Assembly: GCA_959604655.1 (NCBI GenBank) | Contig: CAUHCL010000050.1 | Span: 1 to 13,965 of the forward strand | DNA: 13,965 nt | Direction: 5' to 3' | Origin: an uncultured Alistipes sp. | Lineage (GTDB): Bacteria; Bacteroidota; Bacteroidia; Bacteroidales; Rikenellaceae | Shown: in pieces, positions 1 to 6,316 of the stretch | Layout of the letters: each line of letters opens with the position of its first letter | How positions within the stretch are numbered: the first letter of the stretch is position 1 | Position numbers and translations under genes: made by a program | The notes under the pieces: generated by a model | The model's input: the letters and a program-made list of their open reading frames with translations, nothing else | Databases searched by the model: none | Told to the model about the DNA's origin: nothing

Positions 1-49
1 TAAACAATAATCGGGCGGCGGCCAGCGCGGGCCGCAGGACTGCAAATCG

Positions 50-85
50 CGTCATGCCCCCGAGCCGTAGGCGAGGAATGGCTTT
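50..85 (-). repeat. Interspersed repeat R1, copy d
   Basis: On the plus strand this begins cgtcatgcccccga and continues through gcgagga and tggc. That is the reverse complement of the R1 sequence at 5935-5969 (which reads cgatgcc...ggcatgacg), allowing a 2-nt indel and a divergent centre. It sits in non-coding DNA downstream of the phosphodiesterase gene. Its function is unknown. I recognised it only by comparing intergenic regions inside this window. Confidence 0.55.
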
Positions 86-96
86 CGGACATGGAT

Positions 97-220
97 TTGC
101 TGTTCGCCGACGGCGGCGCGAATGCGACAGCAGTCCGCCGCGTGGGGCGGCGGCGAACTGCGCGACTCTGACGAGTCGCCGAAGATAAATTGCACTTGCA
201 AATCCGTCGGCGAACAGCAA
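97..220. repeat. Nested palindromic element
   Basis: Arms ttgctgttcgccgacgg (97-113) and ccgtcggcgaacagcaa (204-220) are exact 17-nt inverted repeats. Between them lie the R2 palindrome (102-161) and a hairpin with stem cgactc/gagtcg at 163-178. The arm overlaps the start of R2, so several alternative foldings are possible. The rest of 1-250 holds no convincing gene: the one 76-codon minus-strand frame (52-282) runs through these repeats and looks spurious. Confidence 0.6.
102..161 (+). repeat. GC-rich palindromic repeat R2, copy A
   Basis: The sequence starts gttcgccgacggcggc and ends ggcggcggcgaactgc, so its ends can pair (gttcgccg with cggcgaac). A near-identical copy lies at 5715-5775; they differ mainly in about 11 central bases and one indel. 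In both copies a small hairpin follows immediately. Intergenic position and palindromic form suggest a REP-like dispersed element, but this is inference. Confidence 0.65.
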
Positions 221-250
221 GCCGCTACCCCTAAACCCCTAATTCCGAAT

Positions 251-284
251 AAATAAAAAAGGATGCGAAACCGGTTTCGCATCC
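251..284 (-). terminator. Intrinsic terminator of the phosphodiesterase gene
   Basis: Positions 261-284 form a perfect 24-nt palindrome (ggatgcgaaacc/ggtttcgcatcc). Read on the minus strand it is followed by a T-run (ttttttattt, 260-251), 22 nt after the stop codon of the minus-strand gene. The plus strand also has a short T-run (tttt), so it could work weakly in both directions. Confidence 0.88.
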
Positions 285-305
285 TTTTCTTCGCTCGGGG
301 ACAGA

Positions 306-1064
306 CTATTTTCCCAGCAGACGGTTCGCCTCGACGGGATTGTCGGTCGTGATGTAATCAACACCGTTCTCGATGCACCACTTCAGATTCTCGGTGTCGT
401 TCACGGTCCACACGTTGACGGTAAGTCCCAGATCGTGGCACTGCTTGATCCACTCGGGATGCTTCTTCATGACACCGATATTGTAGTCGATTCCCGTGTA
501 ACCGTGCTCCTTGCACTGCTCGGGGGTGAAATTGCCGTTCAGGAAGGCTATCTTCGTACCCTTGGGGGCATTCTTCACCAACTGGTCGCATACATACTGG
601 CTGAAGCCTATGTATTCCACATTTTTGCGCATCTTGTGCTTCTTCACCGCGGCGAGCACCTTGTCGACCACGCGTGCCTCCTGCTCGGGAGTGGGATGGT
701 TCTTGATCTCGATTATGAGCTTCGTCTTGGTGTTTTTCTTGGCCTGGGCCAGATACTCGTCCAGCGTCGGCAGCGTCTCGCCGTTCGAAAGCGCCTGCGC
801 GCGCAGCGTGGCGAAGTCGGTCTGCTGCACGTTGTATTTGCCGTGCTTGGGTCCGTGGATCACCACCAGCTCCCCGTCGGCCGTCTCGTTGACGTCGCAC
901 TCCGATCCGAATGTACCCAGATCCTGCGCGTTCTTGAGGCTCGATATCGTGTTGTGAGCCGAACCCTCTTTCGCGTGGTAGCCTCTGTGCGCTATCACCT
1001 GAGTCTGCGCGCAGATCGTCGTCGCGGCCAAAAGAGATGCCGCCAAAATCATAAGTTTTCTCAT
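306..1064 (-). CDS. Secreted glycerophosphodiester phosphodiesterase family protein
   Basis: A 252-residue protein of the GDPD (GlpQ/UgpQ-like) TIM-barrel family, which hydrolyses glycerophosphodiesters to glycerol-3-phosphate and an alcohol. Family signatures seen: HRG at 26-28 (catalytic His and Arg), ECD at 55-57 (metal-binding E and D), His70 in VVIH (second catalytic His), EIK at 119-121, and VWTVND at 218-223. Residues 1-20 are a signal peptide ending in CAQ, so the product is probably periplasmic. The usual HD after the second histidine is HG here, and the substrate could be an unusual phosphodiester. I chose the ATG at 1064 because the signal peptide starts there; an in-frame ATG at 1088 would add eight polar residues before it. 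It is a single-gene unit, divergent from the nagB cluster, with its own promoter-like box and terminator. Confidence 0.9.
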   Translation of the reverse strand: MRKLMILAASLLAATTICAQTQVIAHRGYHAKEGSAHNTISSLKNAQDLGTFGSECDVNETADGELVVIHGPKHGKYNVQQTDFATLRAQALSNGETLPTLDEYLAQAKKNTKTKLIIEIKNHPTPEQEARVVDKVLAAVKKHKMRKNVEYIGFSQYVCDQLVKNAPKGTKIAFLNGNFTPEQCKEHGYTGIDYNIGVMKKHPEWIKQCHDLGLTVNVWTVNDTENLKWCIENGVDYITTDNPVEANRLLGK

Positions 1065-1141
1065 AATGGTATGTTTTATGGTTTGCATTTACTGTCTGCT
1101 TTTAGTTTTATCCGAAACGACTTTCGGTTCGAAACCCAAAG

Positions 1142-1149
1142 CAAAGGTA
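1142..1149 (-). promoter_or_regulatory. Candidate -7 box for the phosphodiesterase gene
   Basis: The minus strand reads TACCTTTG, matching the Bacteroidota -7 consensus TAnnTTTG. A TTTG (1173-1176) lies upstream with a 23-nt gap, slightly longer than the usual 19-21, so the -33 match is imperfect. Transcription would start near 1135 and give a leader of about 70 nt. That leader contains a small hairpin with stem ccgaaa/tttcgg at 1112-1127. Confidence 0.5.
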
Positions 1150-1365
1150 TAACATTATTCGGCAATAACACGCAAAATATGCGCTTTTCGAAGCCATAAT
1201 ACGCAATTATGCGGCCGTATCGTCCGAAGATGCGTATTTTCCCGTCCGTTAGCCGCTGCGGAACGCCCGCTATGCCGCGGTAAGAGCGCGGACCGTCGGC
1301 CCGAATATGACGGAACGCCGTCGCAATTTTATCGTCGCGGGAACGATATTGTGAATAATATTTTA
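1150..1365. other. Divergent intergenic region
   Basis: This stretch between the divergent phosphodiesterase gene and the nagB cluster contains no credible gene. I see only a short dyad, cataat-acgca-attatg, at 1195-1211, close upstream of the phosphodiesterase promoter. It could be an operator, but a 6-bp dyad is weak evidence. Confidence 0.4.
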
Positions 1366-1373
1366 TAAATTTG
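1366..1373 (+). promoter_or_regulatory. Candidate -7 box for the nagB cluster
   Basis: TAAATTTG matches TAnnTTTG and lies 63 nt before the ATG at 1437. No good TTTG is found at the expected -33 position (only a TTG at 1349-1351, too close), so the promoter may be weak or need an activator. Confidence 0.45.
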
Positions 1374-1436
1374 CAGTGAATAGGGCCTGTCCCTAAAGCA
1401 AACGGGAAAATATTGAACAAAAATATAAGAGAGATC

Positions 1437-3371
1437 ATGAAAAACAAGTATTCGTTACCGCAGGACGGCGGTCTGATGCTCGACGGAACCCCGACCGACA
1501 TCATTCATCGTTACGAAAAGATTCCGACCTCGATTTTCGAGGTTGAGAGCGACGGCGTAATGTACGTGGCCGACCAGGTCGTGCGTGCCATACGCATGCA
1601 CGAGGCATCGGGCGAAGAGCGCCTGTTTGCGTTAGGACTCACCACGGGCAAGACTCCCATAGGCGTTTACCGCGAGCTGGTGAACCGCTGCAAGAGCGGC
1701 GAGGTGTCGTTCAAGCATGTCGAGGTGTACAGTCTCGACGAGTTCTACCCCATAAAGGCCACCGAGCAGCAGAGCCGCAATTACCGCATCCACGAAGATT
1801 TCCTGAGCCATATCGACATCCTGCCCGAGAACGTGCACATAATCGACGGCTCGGTTCCCGTCGACAAGGTGTCGGCCTATTGCGCCGATTACGACCGCAA
1901 GGCGCGCAACATCGACCTCATGGTCATCGGTATGGGCGCGCAGGGTCAGATCGGCTTCAACGAGCCCGGGTCGTACGCCAAATCGGTGACCCGCATGGTG
2001 CAGCTCACCTACCAGTCGCGCAAGGTGCAGGCGGGCCTGTTCTACGGCATCGAGAATACGCCCAAGATGGCCATTACGATGGGCCTGAGCACCGTGATGA
2101 ACACCAAGCGCATAATCCTCATGGCATGGGGCGAGGACAAGGCCGACGTCATCAGCAAGGTCGTCGAGGGCGATGCCACGCGCCTTATCCCCGCGTCGCT
2201 GTTGCAGAACCATCCCAACATCGAGGCCGTGGTGGACGATCCCGCCGCCGACTACCTCACGGTGAAGAAAGCCCCGTGGCTGGTGGGCCCCTGCAACTGG
2301 ACTCCGCGTCTGGTCCGCAAGGCCGTAGTATGGCTGTGCGGAGTGGTGAAGAAGCCCATCCTGAAGCTCACCTATACGGATTACATCGAACATTCGCTGG
2401 GCGAGCTGCTCGAAGCCGTGGGAATGTCGTACGATGCGGTGAACATCAAGGTATTCAACGATCTTCAGCATACCATCACGGGATGGCCTGGCGGCAAGCC
2501 CAACGCCGACGACTCGACGCGCCCCGTGCCGTCGACGCCGTTCCCCAAGCGCGTGCTCATCTTCTCGCCGCACCCCGACGACGACGTGATCTCGATGGGC
2601 GGTACGTTCATCCGTCTGGTGGAGCAGGGGCACGACGTACACGTGGCCTACGAGACCTCGGGTAACGTGGCCGTACACGACGACGTGGTGATACAGAATC
2701 TCGACACGGCGCGCGAACTCGGTTTCGGCGACCGCGTGGACGAGGTGCGCGAGATCATCGCCTCGAAGAAGAAGGGCGAGCCCGAACCCCGCGCTCTGCT
2801 CAACATCAAGGGCGCCATCCGCCGCGCCGAGGCGCGTGCCGCGGTACGTTCGTTCGGCCTGAACGAGAACACCAACGCCCATTTCCTCAATCTGCCGTTC
2901 TACGAGACGGGCGGCATCAAGAAGGGCCAGCGCACCGACAAGGATATAGAGATCATAACCAAGTTGCTGTTAGAGGTGAAGCCCCACCAGATATATCTGG
3001 CGGGCGATCTGGCCGATCCTCACGGTACCCACCGCGTCTGCACCGAGGCCGTGCTGGAGGCTCTGAGCCGTCTGGAGGGCGAGGAGTGGCTCAAGGAGTG
3101 CGTCATATGGCTCTACCGCGGCGCATGGATGGAGTGGGAGATCGGCATGGTCGACATGGCGGTGCCCTTGAGTCCCGACGAGCTTATCAAGAAGCGTCAC
3201 GCCATCTACCGCCACCTCTCGCAGAAGGATATCGTCCCGTTCCCTGGCGACGACAGCCGCGAGTTCTGGCAGCGCGCCGAGGAACGCACGCAAAACACGG
3301 CCCGTCTGTACGATCTGTTGGGCATGGCCGAATACCAAGCTATCGAAGTTTTCGTTAAAATGAAGTTATAA
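1437..3371 (+). CDS. NagB-like domain fused to PIG-L (LmbE) deacetylase
   Basis: A 644-residue two-domain cytoplasmic protein. Residues about 20-290 resemble glucosamine-6-phosphate deaminase: TTGKTPIGVY phosphate loop, SLDEF with Asp101 (E. coli Asp72), and GFNEPGS. However, the active-site segment reads GMGAQGQIGFNEP, putting Gln169 and Gln171 where E. coli NagB has catalytic Asp141 and His143; the phosphate-binding Arg172 also appears unconserved. Residues about 370-640 are a PIG-L/LmbE zinc-dependent N-acetyl-sugar deacetylase domain with HPDDD (379-383) and DPHGTH (527-532) as zinc ligands. Such fusions are known in Bacteroidota and are usually annotated as glucosamine-6-phosphate deaminase. 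I infer that the deacetylase half is active and the NagB half is impaired, altered or regulatory. The ATG at 1437 is preferred to an in-frame TTG at 1413. It is first in a four-gene cluster; canonical nagB starts 5 nt downstream. Confidence 0.9.
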   Translation: MKNKYSLPQDGGLMLDGTPTDIIHRYEKIPTSIFEVESDGVMYVADQVVRAIRMHEASGEERLFALGLTTGKTPIGVYRELVNRCKSGEVSFKHVEVYSLDEFYPIKATEQQSRNYRIHEDFLSHIDILPENVHIIDGSVPVDKVSAYCADYDRKARNIDLMVIGMGAQGQIGFNEPGSYAKSVTRMVQLTYQSRKVQAGLFYGIENTPKMAITMGLSTVMNTKRIILMAWGEDKADVISKVVEGDATRLIPASLLQNHPNIEAVVDDPAADYLTVKKAPWLVGPCNWTPRLVRKAVVWLCGVVKKPILKLTYTDYIEHSLGELLEAVGMSYDAVNIKVFNDLQHTITGWPGGKPNADDSTRPVPSTPFPKRVLIFSPHPDDDVISMGGTFIRLVEQGHDVHVAYETSGNVAVHDDVVIQNLDTARELGFGDRVDEVREIIASKKKGEPEPRALLNIKGAIRRAEARAAVRSFGLNENTNAHFLNLPFYETGGIKKGQRTDKDIEIITKLLLEVKPHQIYLAGDLADPHGTHRVCTEAVLEALSRLEGEEWLKECVIWLYRGAWMEWEIGMVDMAVPLSPDELIKKRHAIYRHLSQKDIVPFPGDDSREFWQRAEERTQNTARLYDLLGMAEYQAIEVFVKMKL

Positions 3372-3376
3372 CCGTC

Positions 3377-4168
3377 ATGAGAGTCATCATAGAGAACAAT
3401 GCGGCCGAGGCGGGCCGCTGGGCGGCGCATTACATTGCGGCGCAGATAAACGCCAAGGCTGCCGCGTGCGGCGAACCTTTCGTACTGGGACTGCCCACGG
3501 GCTCGACCCCGCTGGGCATGTACGCCGAGCTCATCGCGCTGAACAAGGCGGGCAAGGTGTCGTTCGCCAATGTCGTAACGTTCAACATGGACGAATACGT
3601 GGGTCTTCCCGAGGAACATCCCGAGAGCTACCACTCGTTCATGTGGAACAACTTCTTCTCGCACATCGACATCAAGCGCGAGAATGTCAACATCCTGAAC
3701 GGCAATGCCGCCGACCTCGACGCCGAGTGCGCCTCTTACGAGGCGCGTATAGCGGCCGCGGGCGGCATCGACCTGTTCATCGGCGGCGTGGGCGAGGACG
3801 GCCATCTGGCCTTCAACGAGCCTTTCTCGTCGCTCGAATCGCGCACCCGCGTGAAGACCCTGACCGAGGATACCATCATAGTCAACTCGCGTTTCTTCGA
3901 CAACGACGTCACGAAGGTGCCCAAACTCGCCCTCACCGTCGGCGTGGGTACAGTGTGCTCGGCCAAGCAGGTGCTCGTGCTGGCGCTGGGTCACAAGAAG
4001 GCGCGCGCGGTGCAGCAGTGCGTCGAGGGTGCGGTGTCGCACGCATGGACCATCACGGCGTTGCAGATGCACCCCAAAGGCATTCTGGTGTGCGACGAAC
4101 CCGCCGTGGGCGAGCTCAAGGTGAACACCTACCGCTATTTCAAGGACATAGAGAAGTGTAATTTATAA
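3377..4168 (+). CDS. nagB: Glucosamine-6-phosphate deaminase
   Basis: A 263-residue protein that converts glucosamine-6-phosphate to fructose-6-phosphate and ammonia in amino-sugar catabolism. Its length matches E. coli NagB (266), and residues align without offset: Asp72 in FNMDEY, and Asp141, His143 and Glu148 in GGVGEDGHLAFNEP are all present. The phosphate loop LPTGSTPLGMY (39-49), VNSRFF with the Arg172 equivalent, and GHKKA with the Lys208 equivalent are intact, so it should be fully active. It begins 5 nt after the fusion protein and 12 nt before deoD, so co-transcription is likely. No Shine-Dalgarno is visible, as is common in this phylum. Confidence 0.96.
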   Translation: MRVIIENNAAEAGRWAAHYIAAQINAKAAACGEPFVLGLPTGSTPLGMYAELIALNKAGKVSFANVVTFNMDEYVGLPEEHPESYHSFMWNNFFSHIDIKRENVNILNGNAADLDAECASYEARIAAAGGIDLFIGGVGEDGHLAFNEPFSSLESRTRVKTLTEDTIIVNSRFFDNDVTKVPKLALTVGVGTVCSAKQVLVLALGHKKARAVQQCVEGAVSHAWTITALQMHPKGILVCDEPAVGELKVNTYRYFKDIEKCNL

Positions 4169-4180
4169 TATAGAAACGTT

Positions 4181-4891
4181 ATGGCAAAGACTCCCACGCC
4201 CCACATAGGGGCCGTTGCGGGCGAGATCGCCGACAAGGTGATAATGGCGGGCGACCCGTTGCGCGCCAAGGTCATGGCCGAGCGTTTTCTGGAGAACCCC
4301 GTGCAGTACAACAACGTGCGCGGCATGCTCGGATTCACGGGTACCTACAAGGGCAAGCGCATCTCGGTGCAGGGCCACGGCATGGGCATTCCGTCGATAG
4401 GCATCTACACCTACGAACTGTTCAACTTCTACGGCGTGAAGAGCATCATCCGAACGGGTTCGGCGGGTGCTTTCGATCCCGATCTGGAGCTGGGCGACGT
4501 GCTGGTGGGCATGGGATCGTGCACCGACTCGAACTACGGCGCGCAGTTCAATCTGCCCGGGACGTTCGCTCCGATAGCCGATTTCGGTCTGGTGCGTGCC
4601 GCCGCCGAGAAGGCCGAGGCGATGGGGATCCGCTACAAGGTGGGCAACCTTCTGGCCAGCGACGTGTTCTACGGCGACGATCCCGACAGCTGGAAAGCCT
4701 GGCAGAAGATGGGCGTGATGGCCGTGGAGATGGAGGCCGCGGCGCTCTACATGAATGCGGCCCGAAGCGGCAACAAGGCTCTGTGCATCTGCACCGTGTC
4801 GGATTCGCTGGTGAAGGGTACGGCCTGCACGGCCGAGCAGCGTCAGAACAGCTTCACCAACATGATGGAGATAGCGTTCGACATTATCTGA
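4181..4891 (+). CDS. deoD: Purine nucleoside phosphorylase, DeoD type
   Basis: A 236-residue, hexameric-type purine nucleoside phosphorylase that cleaves purine (deoxy)ribonucleosides with phosphate to base and (deoxy)ribose-1-phosphate in the cytoplasm. Key E. coli DeoD residues are present with a constant offset of four: His8, Gly24 and Arg28 in AGDPLRAK, Arg47, Arg91 and Ser94 in RTGSAG, EME at 183-185, Ser207-Asp208 in TVSDS (catalytic Asp204 in E. coli) and Arg221. The length is typical. It lies 12 nt after nagB and 1 nt before the AlkD-like gene, so it is the third gene of the cluster. Its pairing with amino-sugar genes suggests a nutrient-salvage unit, but this rests only on position. 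Confidence 0.96.
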   Translation: MAKTPTPHIGAVAGEIADKVIMAGDPLRAKVMAERFLENPVQYNNVRGMLGFTGTYKGKRISVQGHGMGIPSIGIYTYELFNFYGVKSIIRTGSAGAFDPDLELGDVLVGMGSCTDSNYGAQFNLPGTFAPIADFGLVRAAAEKAEAMGIRYKVGNLLASDVFYGDDPDSWKAWQKMGVMAVEMEAAALYMNAARSGNKALCICTVSDSLVKGTACTAEQRQNSFTNMMEIAFDII

Positions 4892-4892
4892 C

Positions 4893-5603
4893 ATGTCGGA
4901 GAGCAGGATTCCGAACATGGATTTCATAGTCGGCAGGTTGAAGGAGTTGCGCGACGAGGGCTACCGCGATTTTCATGCGCGGCTGCTGCCTACGGTCGAT
5001 CCCGCGCGGATCATCGGGGTGCGCACTCCCGACCTGAGGCGGCTGGCGCGCGAGGTGGCGCACGACGACGATCTGTCGGAGCGGTTTTTGGCAGAACTGC
5101 CTCACCGCTATTACGAGGAAAACAATCTCCACGGCGCGTTGCTGTGCCTGCGGATAAAGGATATCGACCGTCTGCTCGCCGAGCTCGACCGTTTCCTGCC
5201 GCACGTCGACAATTGGGCTACATGCGACATGCTGTCGCCCAAACTCTTCGCCCGCCATCCCGACAAGGTGGAGCGCAAGATCGCGGAGTGGCTCCGCAGC
5301 GGGCATGTCTACACGGTGAGGTTCGGCGTGGTGTCGCTGCTCGGATATTATCTGGACGAGCATTTCCGCCCCGAACACTTCGAATGGCTGCGCTCGCTCG
5401 AATTCGGGGAGTATTACATCGACATGGCCGTGGCGTGGTATTTCAGTTTCGCCCTCATAAAACAGTGGGACGCGGCCCTGCCGATCGTGGAGAGCTGTGC
5501 GCTGGACAAGCGCGTTCACAACATGACCATCCAAAAGGCCGTCGACAGCTTCCGCATAACACCCGAGCGCAAGGATTACCTGCGCTCGTTGAGACGCAAG
5601 TAG
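4893..5603 (+). CDS. AlkD-like DNA alkylation repair glycosylase
   Basis: A 236-residue, largely helical protein of the DNA alkylation repair family (AlkC/AlkD, HEAT-like repeats). AlkD removes positively charged alkylated bases such as 3-methyladenine and 7-methylguanine from DNA without base flipping. The functional residues of Bacillus cereus AlkD have clear counterparts: Trp108 and Asp112 in NWATCD (Trp109/Asp113), Arg143 in TVRFG (Arg148) and Trp182 in AVAWYF (Trp187). The ATG follows the deoD stop after a single base, so translation is probably coupled. It is the last gene of the cluster; a repeat-rich gap follows, with a weak terminator-like hairpin 190 nt downstream. Expression with metabolic genes could be incidental. 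Confidence 0.9.
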   Translation: MSESRIPNMDFIVGRLKELRDEGYRDFHARLLPTVDPARIIGVRTPDLRRLAREVAHDDDLSERFLAELPHRYYEENNLHGALLCLRIKDIDRLLAELDRFLPHVDNWATCDMLSPKLFARHPDKVERKIAEWLRSGHVYTVRFGVVSLLGYYLDEHFRPEHFEWLRSLEFGEYYIDMAVAWYFSFALIKQWDAALPIVESCALDKRVHNMTIQKAVDSFRITPERKDYLRSLRRK

Positions 5604-5653
5604 AGGCTGCTTTTGCGCGCAGTTTAGAATCTTTTCAGAGAATATTTTGTTTG

Positions 5654-5688
5654 AGATGCAATCCTCGCTTACATTCGGCGACATGACG
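5654..5688 (+). repeat. Interspersed repeat R1, copy a
   Basis: This reads agatgcaatcctcgctt and ends acattcggcgacatgacg. It aligns along its whole length with R1 copy b at 5935-5969, with about eight differences. It lies 50 nt after the AlkD-like gene. Confidence 0.6.
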
Positions 5689-5714
5689 CAGGTTGTTTTC
5701 GGTTGCGGTCTGCG

Positions 5715-5775
5715 GTTCGCCGACGGCGGCAGGAGTGCATTAGCAGTCCGCCGCAGTGGGGCGGCGGCGAACTGC
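5715..5775 (+). repeat. GC-rich palindromic repeat R2, copy B
   Basis: Starts gttcgccgacggcggc and ends ggcggcggcgaactgc, identical to copy A at 102-161 in both outer segments. It differs in the middle (aggagtgcatt against gcgaatgcgac) and by one extra base. As in copy A, a hairpin follows directly, here with stem cggttc/gaaccg at 5777-5791. Confidence 0.68.
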
Positions 5776-5791
5776 ACGGTTCAAAGAACCG

Positions 5792-5810
5792 CAGGCGTAA
5801 CGCCTGTTTT
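5792..5810 (+). terminator. Weak terminator-like hairpin after the nagB cluster
   Basis: Stem caggcg, loop taa, stem cgcctg, then TTTT. The stem is only 6 bp and lies 189 nt past the last stop codon, directly after another hairpin (5777-5791). It is the best terminator candidate for the upstream cluster, but it may simply be part of the repeat element. Confidence 0.4.
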
Positions 5811-5823
5811 ATGAAAAATAGCC

Positions 5824-5969
5824 CGTCACGCCACCGAGCCGCAGCCTCGCTCCGAATGCCTACACGTCATTCCACATTTTTCTTTTTCCCAAAAAGAAAA
5901 ATGAATGAAATCCCAACCGAGAATCTTTCGTTAGCGATGCCAATCCTCACTTCATTCGGTGGCATGACG
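5824..5969. mobile_element. MITE-like 146-bp inverted-repeat element (candidate)
   Basis: Two R1 copies face each other. The left end reads cgtcacgccaccga (5824-5837) and the right end is its near-exact inverted copy, tcggtggcatgacg (5956-5969), with one mismatch in 14. Near the centre is an A/T palindrome, ttttt-c-ttttt-ccc-aaaaa-g-aaaaa (5877-5901), extended imperfectly by cattc/gaatg (5868-5872 and 5903-5907). It has no coding capacity, and I see no clear target-site duplication. It could be a miniature transposable element, or just two R1 repeats that ended up in inverted orientation. Confidence 0.4.
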
Positions 5970-5982
5970 TTCTTTTTTCATC

Positions 5983-6012
5983 TGTTACCTTTTGTCTGCA
6001 TAAAAGGTAACA
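5983..6012. repeat. Perfect 11-bp inverted repeat
   Basis: Arms tgttacctttt (5983-5993) and aaaaggtaaca (6002-6012) flank an 8-nt loop. On the minus strand the T-rich arm is close to the stem end but is not followed by a clear T-run, so it is not a classic terminator. Similar hairpins are, to my recollection, common between genes in Bacteroidales. Confidence 0.55.
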
Positions 6013-6033
6013 CTAAAAACCGCCGTGATGAAA

Positions 6034-6076
6034 CGATTTCGGAGTCGGTCTTGCGATTGCCCTATATCCGAAATCG
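6034..6076. repeat. 10-bp inverted repeat with 23-nt loop
   Basis: Arms cgatttcgga (6034-6043) and tccgaaatcg (6067-6076) are exact inverted copies. They lie between the previous hairpin and R3. Function unknown. Confidence 0.4.
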
Positions 6077-6112
6077 CTTTTGCCGCGGGTAAGGCTGACG
6101 CATGTGCATTAA

Positions 6113-6223
6113 ATGCGACTCGTCAGAGTCGTGCGGGCCGCAGCCTCGCCCCAGCGGAGGCCCGCTGTTGTTCGCGAATGCTCACACCGCGGTCTCCGCA
6201 GGCTGCGCCCCGAATCTCTATCG
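6113..6223 (+). repeat. Interspersed repeat R3, copy 1
   Basis: The left part is aatgcgactcg, then cgggccgcagcctcgcccc (6134-6152); the right part (6195-6223) starts tccgcaggctg and ends ctctatcg. Both parts recur in the same order at 12783-12869. This copy carries an 11-nt insert that completes a hairpin, cgactc-gtca-gagtcg (6116-6131), and has a longer middle. The parts gcagcct and aggctgc can also pair, giving an outer stem. Confidence 0.62.
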
Positions 6224-6238
6224 ATAATTTCCTGTTTG

Positions 6239-6263
6239 CGATGCCAATTCTCGGTGCATGACG
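6239..6263 (+). repeat. Interspersed repeat R1, shortened copy c
   Basis: Reads cgatgccaattctcggtgcatgacg. Compared with copy b it lacks about 10 central bases but keeps both ends. It starts 15 nt after R3 copy 1. Confidence 0.5.
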
Positions 6264-6301
6264 TTGTATATGCAATCCGCAGGCTGCCGTCAGAGAGACT
6301 G

Positions 6302-6316
6302 CGCCGCTGTGCGGCG
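6302..6316. repeat. Short GC hairpin
   Basis: Stem cgccgc (6302-6307), loop tgt, stem gcggcg (6311-6316). It lies 53 nt before the promoter of the next transcription unit and could help insulate it from read-through, but it has no T-run. Confidence 0.35.

Noticed and set aside
52..282. 76-codon minus-strand open frame
   Set aside because: It runs through R1, R2 and the terminator hairpin, and its composition (many Cys, Arg, Ser) resembles no protein family I know; it is better explained by repeats.
435..1199. 254-codon plus-strand open frame opposite the phosphodiesterase gene
   Set aside because: Leu/Arg/His-rich antisense shadow; the minus strand has a signal peptide and GDPD motifs.
1632..2882. 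416-codon minus-strand open frame opposite the NagB-PIG-L gene
   Set aside because: Antisense shadow with His/Arg/Val-rich composition; the plus strand encodes clear family motifs.
5703..6261. Two overlapping plus-strand open frames (129 and 78 codons) in the repeat island
   Set aside because: They are assembled from repeat sequence, lack any domain signature, and their composition is atypical for a folded protein.
5654..6263. CRISPR array, considered because of repeated short units
   Set aside because: The R1 units are irregularly spaced, in both orientations and diverged, with no constant-length spacers and no cas genes nearby.
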